NCBI GenBank assembly: GCA_002319925.1 | Contig: DCFP01000028.1 | Span: forward strand, 928 to 24,944 | From: Holophagaceae bacterium UBA1801 | GTDB taxonomy: Bacteria; Acidobacteriota; Holophagae; Holophagales; Holophagaceae | Reading direction: 5' to 3' | DNA length: 24,017 nucleotides | Shown here: one piece after another, positions 5,913-13,491 of the stretch | How positions within the stretch are numbered: the stretch's first letter is position 1 | How the letters are laid out: every line of letters starts with the position of its first letter | Notes under the pieces: generated by a model | Told to the model about the DNA's origin: nothing | Databases searched by the model: none | What the model saw: the letters and a program-made list of their open reading frames with translations, nothing else | Position numbers and translations under genes: made by a program

Positions 5913-7046
5913 ATGACCCAAGAGAACAATCCTTCCGAAACCAGTGAAACCATTCCCATCCCATTTGAGAGAGGGGCCTGCTGCTGCGGTGGCACCTGCA
6001 AACCAACCGAAAGTCCTCGGACCAGATCCGTGTTCTGGAAGAAGGGAGGCTGGCTGATCCCGGCCTTGCTCGTCTGGATCCTCCTTTACCATTTCCTGCA
6101 ATCGTCTGCCGACTATTTAACGGTGAAAGTGTTCGGCCTGGAGCTGAACTCTCACCTGGGTGGCGCGATTTCCTTCTTCCTCTATGATTCGCCGAAGGTA
6201 CTGATGCTGCTGGCTCTTGTCGTCCTTGGCGTCACCTTCGTCCAGACCTTCGTCAGCCCTGAACGGACCCGGGACATCCTTGCCAGGCGAGCAGGAGCCT
6301 GGGGCAACCTGCTAGCCTCGCTGCTCGGCATCATCACGCCCTTCTGTTCTTGCTCGGCCGTTCCACTCTTCATCGGCTTCGTTCGTGTTGGCGTGCCATT
6401 GGGCGCGACGTTCTCGTTCCTTGTTTCCGCACCTATGGTCAATGAAGTCGCGCTCTTCATGCTCCTGGGCCTCTTCGGGTGGAAGATCGCGGGGATCTAT
6501 GCCCTCACCGGCGTTTCCATCGCATTCATCTCAGGTTGGGTCCTCGGTAAATTGAAGATGGAGCGGCACCTCGAATCCTGGGTTCTGGAAATGCCCTTCA
6601 ATGCCCAGGCTGCGTCCGATTTCCGGATGAGCTTGCCCGAACGGCTGGAGGCTTCCGTGCAGGGCGTGAAAGAGATCGTTGGCAAGGTTTGGCCTTACAT
6701 CCTGGCCGGAATCGCCGTTGGCGCATTCATTCACGGCTACGTTCCCGAGTCACTGATGGCGAGGTTCATGGGCAAGGGCGCGTGGTGGAGCGTTCCACTT
6801 TCCGTTCTCATCGGAGTGCCGCTCTACTCCAATGCCGCGGGCGTGATGCCCATCGTCCAAGCGCTGCTCGGCAAGGGTGCTGCGCTTGGAACAGTGCTGG
6901 CCTTCATGATGGCTGTGATCGGGCTCTCGCTACCTGAGACCATCATCCTTCGCAAGGTCCTGAAGCCCACCTTGATCGCCGTATTCATCGGCGTCGTCGC
7001 AACCGGGATCTTGGTCGTCGGCTATCTGTTCAATTTCATTCTCTAG
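5913..7046 (+). CDS. ArsP/YraQ-type permease with N-terminal cysteine cluster
   Basis: 377 residues. A soluble N-terminus contains CCCGGTC (Cys23, 24, 25, 29). It is followed by 8-10 TM helices with the ITPFCSCSAVPL motif (Cys145, Cys147), the late GVPLYSNAAGVMPI segment and SLPETIIL. This is the PF03773-type permease fold. ArsP members export trivalent organoarsenicals using conserved cysteines; other members may move different metals. With ArsA and ArsD elsewhere in the island and no ArsB/Acr3 visible, this is the best candidate for the arsenical exporter. The gap to the TauE gene is 45 bp. The 5' Shine-Dalgarno is weak. Confidence 0.88.
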   Translation: MTQENNPSETSETIPIPFERGACCCGGTCKPTESPRTRSVFWKKGGWLIPALLVWILLYHFLQSSADYLTVKVFGLELNSHLGGAISFFLYDSPKVLMLLALVVLGVTFVQTFVSPERTRDILARRAGAWGNLLASLLGIITPFCSCSAVPLFIGFVRVGVPLGATFSFLVSAPMVNEVALFMLLGLFGWKIAGIYALTGVSIAFISGWVLGKLKMERHLESWVLEMPFNAQAASDFRMSLPERLEASVQGVKEIVGKVWPYILAGIAVGAFIHGYVPESLMARFMGKGAWWSVPLSVLIGVPLYSNAAGVMPIVQALLGKGAALGTVLAFMMAVIGLSLPETIILRKVLKPTLIAVFIGVVATGILVVGYLFNFIL

Positions 7047-7054
7047 GAGGCACC

Positions 7055-7294
7055 ATGCCTGTCATCGAAATCTGTGGTTCCGGATGCGCAAAATGCAAAA
7101 CCTTGGCGGAGCGTGCGGATACTGCTGCCAAGGGACTCGGCCTCGATTACACCCTCGTGAAGGTCACCACCATGCCGGAAATCATGGCACGAGGGATCAT
7201 GAGCACGCCTGCAATGGTCGTTGATGGCGTCGTGAAAGTTCAGGGCCAAGTTCCTTCGGTGGAGGCTCTGACATCGCTCTTGGTTGGCCGATAG
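7055..7294 (+). CDS. Small thioredoxin-family protein (redox-active disulfide protein 2 type)
   Basis: 79 residues with a compact thioredoxin/glutaredoxin fold. The active site is CAKC (Cys11-Cys14) with an extra Cys7, and the cis-proline loop is STPAMVVDG (Pro52). CTAGGAGG lies just before ATG 7055, eight bases after the permease stop. Such mini-thioredoxins are frequently encoded next to YraQ/ArsP permeases. The protein could keep permease cysteines reduced or hand a thiol-bound metalloid to the pump (inference). Confidence 0.88.
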   Translation: MPVIEICGSGCAKCKTLAERADTAAKGLGLDYTLVKVTTMPEIMARGIMSTPAMVVDGVVKVQGQVPSVEALTSLLVGR

Positions 7295-7308
7295 CGAAGG
7301 CAGAGCAG

Positions 7309-7986
7309 ATGCGATTCCGATGCAAAGTATGCGGTCAGGACCTGGTCGAGCAGGAAAGCCTTGGTTCTTGCTCATACTGTGGCTGCATGGAGTCCACCGA
7401 TTGGTCCTGTCCTGATGGACACTACATCTGTGAGTCATGCCGTACTGCCAGGCCCGAAGATCTGATCCAGCGAACCTGCGCCGCCACCAACATGGTGGAT
7501 CCGATCGCGTTGGCTGGACTTCTGATGAAGCATCCCTCCTTCCATGCATACGGCGATGAACACCACAGCCTTGCTGCGCCCGTTATTCTGGCCGTCCTCA
7601 AGAATCGAGAGGTGCCGGGGATTTCTGGTGAACAAATTCGCGATGCGATCGAGCGGATCAAGGGAATCCCGGTCTCGGTATGCGGGACACGGGGAGATTG
7701 CGGAGCCGCAGCCAGTGCTGGGGCTGTCCTCTCGATCCTGAAAAAAGCCACACCGATTTCAAACGGTGAAAGGACTGAAGCTCTCCGCGCCACGGCTCAA
7801 ACCTTGATGCTGATTGCCGAGCACGGAGGTCCCAGGTGCTGCAAGCAAGCCGTGTTCGATACCATCCGAACCACCTGGGATCTGCTCCCGATCGAACTCC
7901 ATCTTGAAGAGCTACCCCTTCATGCTTGCGATTTCGCAGGGAAACTCAAGGACTGCAAAACCACGAGGTGTCCCTACTTTGGCTGA
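7309..7986 (+). CDS. DUF5714 domain-containing, zinc-ribbon-like cysteine-rich protein
   Basis: 225 residues. The first 45 contain paired cysteines CKVC (5, 8), CSYCGC (21, 24, 26) and CESC (41, 44), plus Cys34 and His38, consistent with one or two zinc or Fe-S sites. The remainder is an alpha-rich domain with CGTRGDCGAAASAGAVL and GPRCCKQA motifs and a C-terminal CDFAGKLKDCKTTRCPYFG. The layout fits DUF5714, a family without an established function. The TGA overlaps the downstream gene's likely TTG start, so the two are translationally linked. Confidence 0.72.
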   Translation: MRFRCKVCGQDLVEQESLGSCSYCGCMESTDWSCPDGHYICESCRTARPEDLIQRTCAATNMVDPIALAGLLMKHPSFHAYGDEHHSLAAPVILAVLKNREVPGISGEQIRDAIERIKGIPVSVCGTRGDCGAAASAGAVLSILKKATPISNGERTEALRATAQTLMLIAEHGGPRCCKQAVFDTIRTTWDLLPIELHLEELPLHACDFAGKLKDCKTTRCPYFG

Positions 7987-9040
7987 ACTTCATCTCCCAT
8001 GGCGTCTTCTTGAGGACGGAATCACGGATCCCTTCCTCCACTTCGCCGTCGAGGAGACCCTCCTGAGGCGGGTCTCCGAAGGGAAAAGCCAGCCAACCTT
8101 CCGCCTCCGGCAAGTGACGCCGTGCGTCTTCGTGGGAGTTTTCCAGGATCCACGTGAGGATGCGGATGTCGATTACTGCCGAACGCGCGGCATCGACATC
8201 GTTCGAAGGCCTAATCCAGGTGGGGCCGTTTATCAGGACCAAGGCAGCTTTTGCTATTCAGCCTTCTTTCCCAAACATCCGACCTTCGAGCTGCTGGGGA
8301 TTCAGGAAACACAGGACCTTTACCGGATCATGGGTGAGATCGTGGTGGCCTGGTGCAAGTCTTTCGGCATTTCAGCAAAAGCCGCCCCAGTCAACGATGT
8401 AGAAATCGGGAGCCGCAAGGTCTATGGATCGGCTCAGGTCGAGATGGGGACATCCATTGTCCATAGCGGGACCTTCCTGGTCAGTACCGATATTCATGTC
8501 ATGGAAGCAGCGTTGCGTCCATCCCGGCTCAAGTTCATGAACAAGGGATTCTCTTCCGTGCGAGAACGGGTGTTGAATCTTTCTGAGGCTATGAAGAGCC
8601 CTGTCGATATCCGTGAGGCGATGGAACACCTGGTGACGGAGTGCAGACAACGGATGCCCATCGATCTGATGCCAAGCCCACTCACGGACGAAGAGACTCG
8701 TGAGGCTCACGCGCTATGTGAAACCAAGTACGCTCGACTTGAATGGACCTTCCCCACTCGAAAGCCTTTCTCAACCACCCTCTCCACCAAGGCCTTGAGT
8801 GGAGTCGTAATCCTGGATCTCCAGATGGACGGTCCGTTCATCGAGGATGTCGCAGTACGGGGAGATTTCTTGATAGAGCGGCAAGAGCAACTGGCCAGCG
8901 TGTCGGTCAGCCTCAAGGGAAAGAGTATTCAAGAGGCATTGGAGATTGTTCGCCAATGTTCGCTGCCTGCTGATATCTCCAGAGCCTTGGCTGATCTCCT
9001 GGAGGACGGGGGCCACGGACACGAAGGAGCCGAGTCATGA
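7979..9040 (+). CDS. Lipoate-protein ligase A-family protein
   Basis: 353 residues from TTG 7979. The catalytic BPL/LPL domain shows RRPNPGGAVYQDQGSFCYS (lipoyl-AMP loop), then NDVEIGSRKVYGSAQ with the lysine of the adenylation site. A C-terminal domain of about 80 residues resembles the accessory domain of LplA enzymes. Family members activate lipoate or octanoate with ATP and attach it to a carrier lysine. The TTG overlaps the DUF5714 stop by eight bases, with GAGGTG 11 bases upstream; ATG 7922 is the next alternative. The gene overlaps the following one as ATGA. No standard lipoyl-domain substrate is seen nearby. Confidence 0.85.
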   Translation: MAELHLPWRLLEDGITDPFLHFAVEETLLRRVSEGKSQPTFRLRQVTPCVFVGVFQDPREDADVDYCRTRGIDIVRRPNPGGAVYQDQGSFCYSAFFPKHPTFELLGIQETQDLYRIMGEIVVAWCKSFGISAKAAPVNDVEIGSRKVYGSAQVEMGTSIVHSGTFLVSTDIHVMEAALRPSRLKFMNKGFSSVRERVLNLSEAMKSPVDIREAMEHLVTECRQRMPIDLMPSPLTDEETREAHALCETKYARLEWTFPTRKPFSTTLSTKALSGVVILDLQMDGPFIEDVAVRGDFLIERQEQLASVSVSLKGKSIQEALEIVRQCSLPADISRALADLLEDGGHGHEGAES

Positions 9041-9363
9041 CTGAATCCGCACAGAATCCTCGACTACGGATTGAAGCCTTAGTGGCCTATCCTCCAACCA
9101 TATTCTGCAAGCAGATCCTGACTTTACTGAAAACGATCGTGGCAGAGTACCCCGACCAAGTCCGGATGGACGTCTACTATGCCGGGGAGACCCCTGACGC
9201 GACTCCCACGAGGGGATACCAAGGGTTGGACAAGCGCAAGACGGTCCCATCCGGTTATGTCAACGGCCGGATGATCATCTCCAGCGATGTCCCCACACTG
9301 GAAGCCATGCGAGCCCTCATCGATGAGGAAATCGCCAAGGGGCCCTCGGGATGGCAGGCTTGA
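9037..9363 (+). CDS. Thioredoxin-fold-like small protein with a single active-site cysteine
   Basis: 108 residues. A beta strand (LRIEALVAY) leads into PPTIFCKQ, where a thioredoxin would have CXXC; only Cys24 is present. A second helix/strand follows (MDVYYAG), then TVPSGYVNGRMI, matching the cis-Pro strand of thioredoxins, and a closing helix. ATG 9037 overlaps the ligase stop in an ATGA arrangement, which implies coupled expression. A monothiol carrier or adaptor working with the ligase and the radical SAM enzyme would fit, but no function is known. Confidence 0.65.
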   Translation: MTESAQNPRLRIEALVAYPPTIFCKQILTLLKTIVAEYPDQVRMDVYYAGETPDATPTRGYQGLDKRKTVPSGYVNGRMIISSDVPTLEAMRALIDEEIAKGPSGWQA

Positions 9364-9375
9364 GGCACTGATGCA

Positions 9376-10653
9376 ATGACGAAGACGTCGATCCTGAAAA
9401 TCCGGCTGGATGACCAAGGGCATCTAATCCTGCCAAATGAGCTGATGGACCAGTACGGACTTTTTGATGGAGCGGAGGTCCGGCTCAGTGAGGACTCACT
9501 GGGGTTCGGGCTCTCGCAATCAACGCACAGTTTGGCTCGAATCTACCTAGAGCCTACCAACCTCTGCAACCTGGATTGCCGGACATGCATGCGCCACGGG
9601 TGGGAAGAACCCTTGGGAAGAATGGATGCAGCCACGTTTTCACGGATTCTGGGGGGAGTAGCTGCACTGCCGGTTGTTCCAGAATTGTTCTTCGGTGGCT
9701 TCGGCGAGCCGCTCTCCCATCCAGACATCCTCGAGATGGTGGCCGCTGCCAAGCACGCGGTACCGCGCGTGGAATTGATCACGAACGGGATCCTGCTGAC
9801 ACCTGAAATCAGCGCAGCACTGATCCAGCTAGGCCTAGACCGCCTCTGGGTCTCCATCGATGGTGCGACGCCGGAGAGCTATGCCGATGTCCGCCTAGGT
9901 TCCGAGCTTCCACGCGTCATTTCGAACTTAGAGGCTTTGCGCTCCTTGAAATACCAGGCCGCTTCAAGTGATCCCCGGAACGGCCCGGGCCAAGCCAGGC
10001 CCCGGCTGGGGATTGCCTTCGTGGCCATGAAGCGCAACCTGAAGGATCTGCCCCAGGTGATCGATCTGGGAAAGCGGCTCGGAGCCGATACCTTCTCCAT
10101 CAGCAACGTTCTCGCCCACACTCCGGAGATGCTGGAGGAGGCCTTGTACCAAGGGGTTTCCAGCGACACCGGGGTGGCCACGGAATGGTCACCAAGGCTG
10201 CTGTTCCCACGGATGGAGTTCGCCGGTGAAATCGGCCGGATCCTCGCTGAGTCTTCCAAGAAAGGAGGATCGCTGGCGATCGCCAGGCAGGACATGAACT
10301 TCGGCGCCAACCGATGCCCCTTCGTGGAGAAGGCAAGCATGTCGGTCCGATGGGACGGGGCCGTGTCCCCATGCCTCGCGCTTTTGCACGACCATGAGAA
10401 CCATCTTGGTGTAAGGCGCCGGAGATCGTTGGCCTACTCCATGGGAAATGTGAACCAGCTACCACTCCGCGAAATCTGGTTCTCGGAGGCGTATCTCGCC
10501 CTGCGTGAGCGAATCCTCTCCTTCGACTTTTCTTTCTGCACCGCTTGCAATAGCTGCGACCTTGCAGACTCAAACCAAGAGGACTGTTTCGGGAACGTGG
10601 CGCCGACCTGCGGAGGATGCCTCTGGGCGCAAGGGCTGATCCAGTGCCCTTGA
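9376..10653 (+). CDS. AbrB-like/radical SAM/SPASM fusion maturase
   Basis: 425 residues. Residues 6-46 (LDDQGHLILPNELMDQYG onward) look like an AbrB/SpoVT beta-hairpin domain. The radical SAM core follows, with the cluster motif CNLDCRTC (Cys64, 68, 71), the SAM-binding FGGFGEPL and the ITNG strand. The C-terminal 110 residues hold about nine cysteines (NRC, SPC, CTAC, SC, DC, TCGGC, QC), as in SPASM domains with extra 4Fe-4S clusters. SPASM enzymes modify peptides or cofactors. The LEPTNLCNLDCRTC style recalls tungsten-cofactor maturases (recall, low certainty). It is the last gene of the operon, 12 bp after the thioredoxin-like gene. Confidence 0.82.
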   Translation: MTKTSILKIRLDDQGHLILPNELMDQYGLFDGAEVRLSEDSLGFGLSQSTHSLARIYLEPTNLCNLDCRTCMRHGWEEPLGRMDAATFSRILGGVAALPVVPELFFGGFGEPLSHPDILEMVAAAKHAVPRVELITNGILLTPEISAALIQLGLDRLWVSIDGATPESYADVRLGSELPRVISNLEALRSLKYQAASSDPRNGPGQARPRLGIAFVAMKRNLKDLPQVIDLGKRLGADTFSISNVLAHTPEMLEEALYQGVSSDTGVATEWSPRLLFPRMEFAGEIGRILAESSKKGGSLAIARQDMNFGANRCPFVEKASMSVRWDGAVSPCLALLHDHENHLGVRRRRSLAYSMGNVNQLPLREIWFSEAYLALRERILSFDFSFCTACNSCDLADSNQEDCFGNVAPTCGGCLWAQGLIQCP

Positions 10654-10664
10654 CTCCTCCTCAC

Positions 10665-11171
10665 TCATTTTGCGTCCGTGATCTGGCCGATATCCTTCAA
10701 CTTCTGATGAAGGCTCATGCGATCCAGCGAACCTAGCGGCAACGAGAGAAACAGATTGATCCGGTTCTGCAACTGCAAGTAGGCGAGGCGAAAAGCCTTC
10801 TGCTTCTCCTCTTGCGTTCCTTCGACCGCCGCGGGATCCGGCACGCCCCAATGGGCGGTCATGGGCTGCCCGGGCCCCACGGGACAAACCTCGTTGGCCG
10901 CCTTGTCGCACACCGTGAAGACGAAATCCATCTTTGGGGCATCCGGTGCGGCGAACTCGGACCAGCTCTTGCTGCGATACCCGTCCGCAGGTAGGTTGAC
11001 GCTCCGGATCTGCTCAAGGGCCAGTGGATGAACTTCCCCTTTGGGATGGCTGCCCGCGCTGTAGGCCCGGAACGAGTCCCGTCCGGAAGCATGCAGGATC
11101 GCTTCCGCCAGGATGCTACGGGCTGAGTTTCCAGTGCAGAGAAAGAGGACGTTGTATACCGGAGCAGTCAT
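10665..11171 (-). CDS. arsC: Arsenate reductase ArsC, LMW protein-tyrosine-phosphatase type
   Basis: 168 residues. The P-loop CTGNSARS holds the nucleophilic Cys12. The relay cysteines sit in VCDKAANEVCPVGPG, and WGVPDPA supplies the general-acid Asp. This is the thioredoxin-coupled ArsC architecture: As(V) is reduced to As(III) through a three-cysteine cascade. It is transcribed away from the second arsR, with AAGGGG before the start, and ends 11 bases from the radical SAM gene's stop on the other strand. The spacing and residues differ from the two fused ArsC copies downstream, so it is not a simple duplicate. Confidence 0.92.
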   Translation of the reverse strand: MTAPVYNVLFLCTGNSARSILAEAILHASGRDSFRAYSAGSHPKGEVHPLALEQIRSVNLPADGYRSKSWSEFAAPDAPKMDFVFTVCDKAANEVCPVGPGQPMTAHWGVPDPAAVEGTQEEKQKAFRLAYLQLQNRINLFLSLPLGSLDRMSLHQKLKDIGQITDAK

Positions 11172-11333
11172 TCATGCACCCCTTCACGGATGGACCGGCG
11201 CGAGCCTATTTAGCGATCCGCCTCCAATGGATCTATCAGGGACAGGCCCCTTGGACTGTAACGATTTGGTGACGATCACCTTGAATCCTGGAAACATCAG
11301 GCGTATGTTTAAAACGCTTCGGAGATTCTCGAA
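11172..11333. promoter_or_regulatory. Divergent arsC/arsR control region with arsR promoter
   Basis: On the + strand, TTGAAT (11281-11286) and TATGTT (11304-11309) are 17 bases apart, a good sigma-70 type promoter. GGAG (11321-11324) then gives a ribosome site for ATG 11334. The region also contains TGGTGACGATCACC (11267-11280), a short palindromic stretch just before the -35 that could be an ArsR site. A promoter for arsC on the other strand must also lie here, but I cannot place it confidently. Confidence 0.6.
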
Positions 11334-11723
11334 ATGTCGACACAACCGATTGAACCCCTGGTGGACCTCCTTAAGACCTTGGGACACCCGGCCCGCTTGC
11401 GGATCCTGGCGCTCCTGCGGGATGGCGAGATGTGCGTATGCCAGATCAATTCCGTGCTTGGTTTGGCTCCTTCAACAGTTTCCGAGCATCTGACCGAGCT
11501 GCGGCGCGCGGGTCTCCTTTCCGAACGCAAGGATGGGCGTTGGGTCCACTACGAGCTGAAACCGAAGGCCGGGCTCCAGGACCTCATGGAGGTTCTCTGG
11601 CCCCACCTGGACGAGACCCAGCCGGTGAAGAAGGATTTGAAAGCGGCACGCGCCGTGCGAAAAACACCTTTGGAAATGATTTGCGCAATGGACAAGCCCA
11701 GGCGCACGGCCCAGAAGCATTAG
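11334..11723 (+). CDS. arsR: Second ArsR/SmtB-family arsenic-responsive repressor
   Basis: 129 residues with LGHPARLRILALL, then GEMCVCQI carrying the Cys34/Cys36 metal site, the recognition helix APSTVSEHLTELRRAGL and the wing ERKDGRWVHYEL. It is nearly co-linear with the first ArsR (same cysteine positions), but its C-terminal helices have fewer cysteines. It heads the rhodanese-ArsC/ArsA/ArsD operon and diverges from arsC, so one operator region could control both directions. Two close repressors with similar sites may cross-regulate the two operons. Confidence 0.93.
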   Translation: MSTQPIEPLVDLLKTLGHPARLRILALLRDGEMCVCQINSVLGLAPSTVSEHLTELRRAGLLSERKDGRWVHYELKPKAGLQDLMEVLWPHLDETQPVKKDLKAARAVRKTPLEMICAMDKPRRTAQKH

Positions 11724-11780
11724 CCAGACCCATCCATGCATTCCGAGAACGATCAATCCCTGTCGATCTGGAGGTGAGCC

Positions 11781-12635
11781 ATGAATCCGCTTGAAGAGAA
11801 GAATGCCCCCGTGCCGGGTCTCCGTTTCCTCTCTCCGAAGGATGCCAATGCGGAGCTTCAGGCTGGCGCTTCCCTTGTGGATCTCCGTTCGGATGATCTT
11901 GTCGAGATGAAATCATTTTCAGTGCCCTCGGTGTATCACATCCCTCACCGAACGCTCGAAAGCTGCCTCATTGAACTGCCGCAAGACCGGCTGCTGATCC
12001 TCGCGGATACTTCGGGTGTCTACACCAAGGCCGCCGCCCGATTGTTGATGGAGCATGGGTTCAACCGGGTTGCTTGCCTCGATGGCGGCATGCTGGCTTG
12101 GGATGACGCCAAAATGCCCATGAACACGGATCCCGATTCCATGATGTACGGGGAATGCTCGTGCGTCATGCGATCCCAGAAGTCCAAGACGGACATGGTC
12201 CAATCCCTCCTTTTCCTTTGCGTGGCCAATTCCGCGAGAAGTCAGATCGCAGAAGGCTTAGCCAGGAAGATGTTTCCGGGACTGTTGATCCTCAGCGCCG
12301 GAAGCAAGCCGACCAAGGTGAATCCGTACGCCATCGAAGTGCTGAGGGAGGTGGGCGTCGATGCGCGTTTCTACTTCTCCAAGGATGTGAAGGACATCGA
12401 TCCCAAGGCTGTTGGCGTCGTCATCACCCTCTGTGCGGAGGAGGTCTGTCCGATCTTCCCGGGGAATGTGGACCGGATCCATTGGCCGCTTCCGGATCCT
12501 GCGAGCGATGATCCTGCCCTTGGCCGCGAGATCATGCTCGAACGTTTCCGGGCGACACGGGATGAAATTCAGCACCGGCTGGAAGCCTTTGGGCGGGAGC
12601 ACGGATTGTTGCCACGGAGCCCGGAGCATGCCTGA
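11781..12635 (+). CDS. Rhodanese-like/ArsC fusion, copy 1
   Basis: 284 residues. Residues 10-113 form a rhodanese-like domain ending in the typical CLDGGMLAW. Its active loop reads DTSGVYT, with Asp76 in place of the sulfur-carrying Cys, so it should not transfer sulfur. Residues 140-270 are an LMW-PTP type arsenate reductase with P-loop CVANSARS (Cys147), relay Cys218 and Cys223 (CAEEVCP) and general acid LPDPASD. CTGGAGG precedes ATG 11781. The stop overlaps the next, paralogous gene by 8 bp. The rhodanese part may act as a docking domain. It probably reduces As(V) alongside the stand-alone ArsC. Confidence 0.88.
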   Translation: MNPLEEKNAPVPGLRFLSPKDANAELQAGASLVDLRSDDLVEMKSFSVPSVYHIPHRTLESCLIELPQDRLLILADTSGVYTKAAARLLMEHGFNRVACLDGGMLAWDDAKMPMNTDPDSMMYGECSCVMRSQKSKTDMVQSLLFLCVANSARSQIAEGLARKMFPGLLILSAGSKPTKVNPYAIEVLREVGVDARFYFSKDVKDIDPKAVGVVITLCAEEVCPIFPGNVDRIHWPLPDPASDDPALGREIMLERFRATRDEIQHRLEAFGREHGLLPRSPEHA

Positions 12636-13488
12636 GCCATCGATGGATCCCATTCATGCCATGAACCAGCCGGTGCCCGGCCTGCGATTCCTTTCTCCCC
12701 AGGATGCCTTCAAAGAGCTGCAGGAAGGAGCCTGTCTCGTGGATCTCCGCACGGACGAGCTGGTGGAGATGCGGGCCTTTGGCGTACCGGTGATCTACCA
12801 CGTTCCCCATCGGTTCCTATCCTCTGGTTTCACCGAACTGCCCAAGGACAAGCTCCTCATCCTGGCGGACACCTCTGGCGTCTATACCAAGGCCGCGGCA
12901 CGCCTGCTGTTCGACAACGGCTTCACTCAGGTGGCCTGCCTGGATGGGGGCATGATCGCATGGGAGGATGCGCGACTGCCCGCGGTAGCGGACCCCGAGG
13001 CGGAGATCATCGGACTGAGTCCCCAGTCGGCGGCCACGCCCAAATCCAAGCGGCCGATGATTCAATCCATTCTGTTCCTCTGCGTGTCCAACTCGACACG
13101 AAGCCAGTTGGCGGAAGGTGTCGCACGAAAACTCTTCCCTGGATTGCCGATCATGAGCGCGGGCAGCCGCCCAGAACCGGTGCATCCGCTGGTGGTCACG
13201 GTGCTTGGCGAGATTGGGATCGATGCCTCTCAGTGGTCCTCCAAGCACGTCAGAGACATCGATCCCGCTTCGGCGGGTGTGGTCGTAACCCTTTGCGCTG
13301 AGGAAGTCCTGCCAACCCTTCCAGGCAATGTGGACCACTTGCACTGGCCACTCCCCGATCCGGCTTCCGATGATTCATTGCCGGATCGGGAGAAGCAACT
13401 GGAGCGCTTCAGGGCCGTCCGGGACGCCATCCGCAAGCAGTTGGAAGCCTTCGGCCGCGAACGTAGCCTTTTCCGGAAGGATGGATGA
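12628..13488 (+). CDS. Rhodanese-like/ArsC fusion, copy 2 with a lost relay cysteine
   Basis: 286 residues from ATG 12628, which has ACGGAG eight bases upstream and overlaps the previous stop; ATG 12643 is an alternative. The domain order is as in copy 1. The rhodanese loop is again DTSGVYT (Asp81 for Cys). The phosphatase P-loop is CVSNSTRS (Cys152) and the first relay Cys223 is kept, but the second is Leu228 (CAEEVLP). A normal three-cysteine arsenate cycle should fail, so the protein may use an external thiol, accept another substrate, or play a non-catalytic role. It is a clear tandem duplication of copy 1 with divergence. Confidence 0.88.
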   Translation: MPEPSMDPIHAMNQPVPGLRFLSPQDAFKELQEGACLVDLRTDELVEMRAFGVPVIYHVPHRFLSSGFTELPKDKLLILADTSGVYTKAAARLLFDNGFTQVACLDGGMIAWEDARLPAVADPEAEIIGLSPQSAATPKSKRPMIQSILFLCVSNSTRSQLAEGVARKLFPGLPIMSAGSRPEPVHPLVVTVLGEIGIDASQWSSKHVRDIDPASAGVVVTLCAEEVLPTLPGNVDHLHWPLPDPASDDSLPDREKQLERFRAVRDAIRKQLEAFGRERSLFRKDG

Positions 13489-13491
13489 ACC

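Noticed and set aside
9037..9363. Lipoyl-domain signature in the 108-residue protein (DK followed by VPSG and VNG)
   Set aside because: The match is short, and the same residues fit the cis-Pro strand of a thioredoxin fold. It was kept only as a testable idea about a carrier role.
11781..13488. CRISPR-like or satellite repeat in the ArsC region
   Set aside because: The similarity is a gene duplication of about 850 bp with protein-level divergence, not a short repeat array. No CRISPR pattern was seen anywhere in the window.
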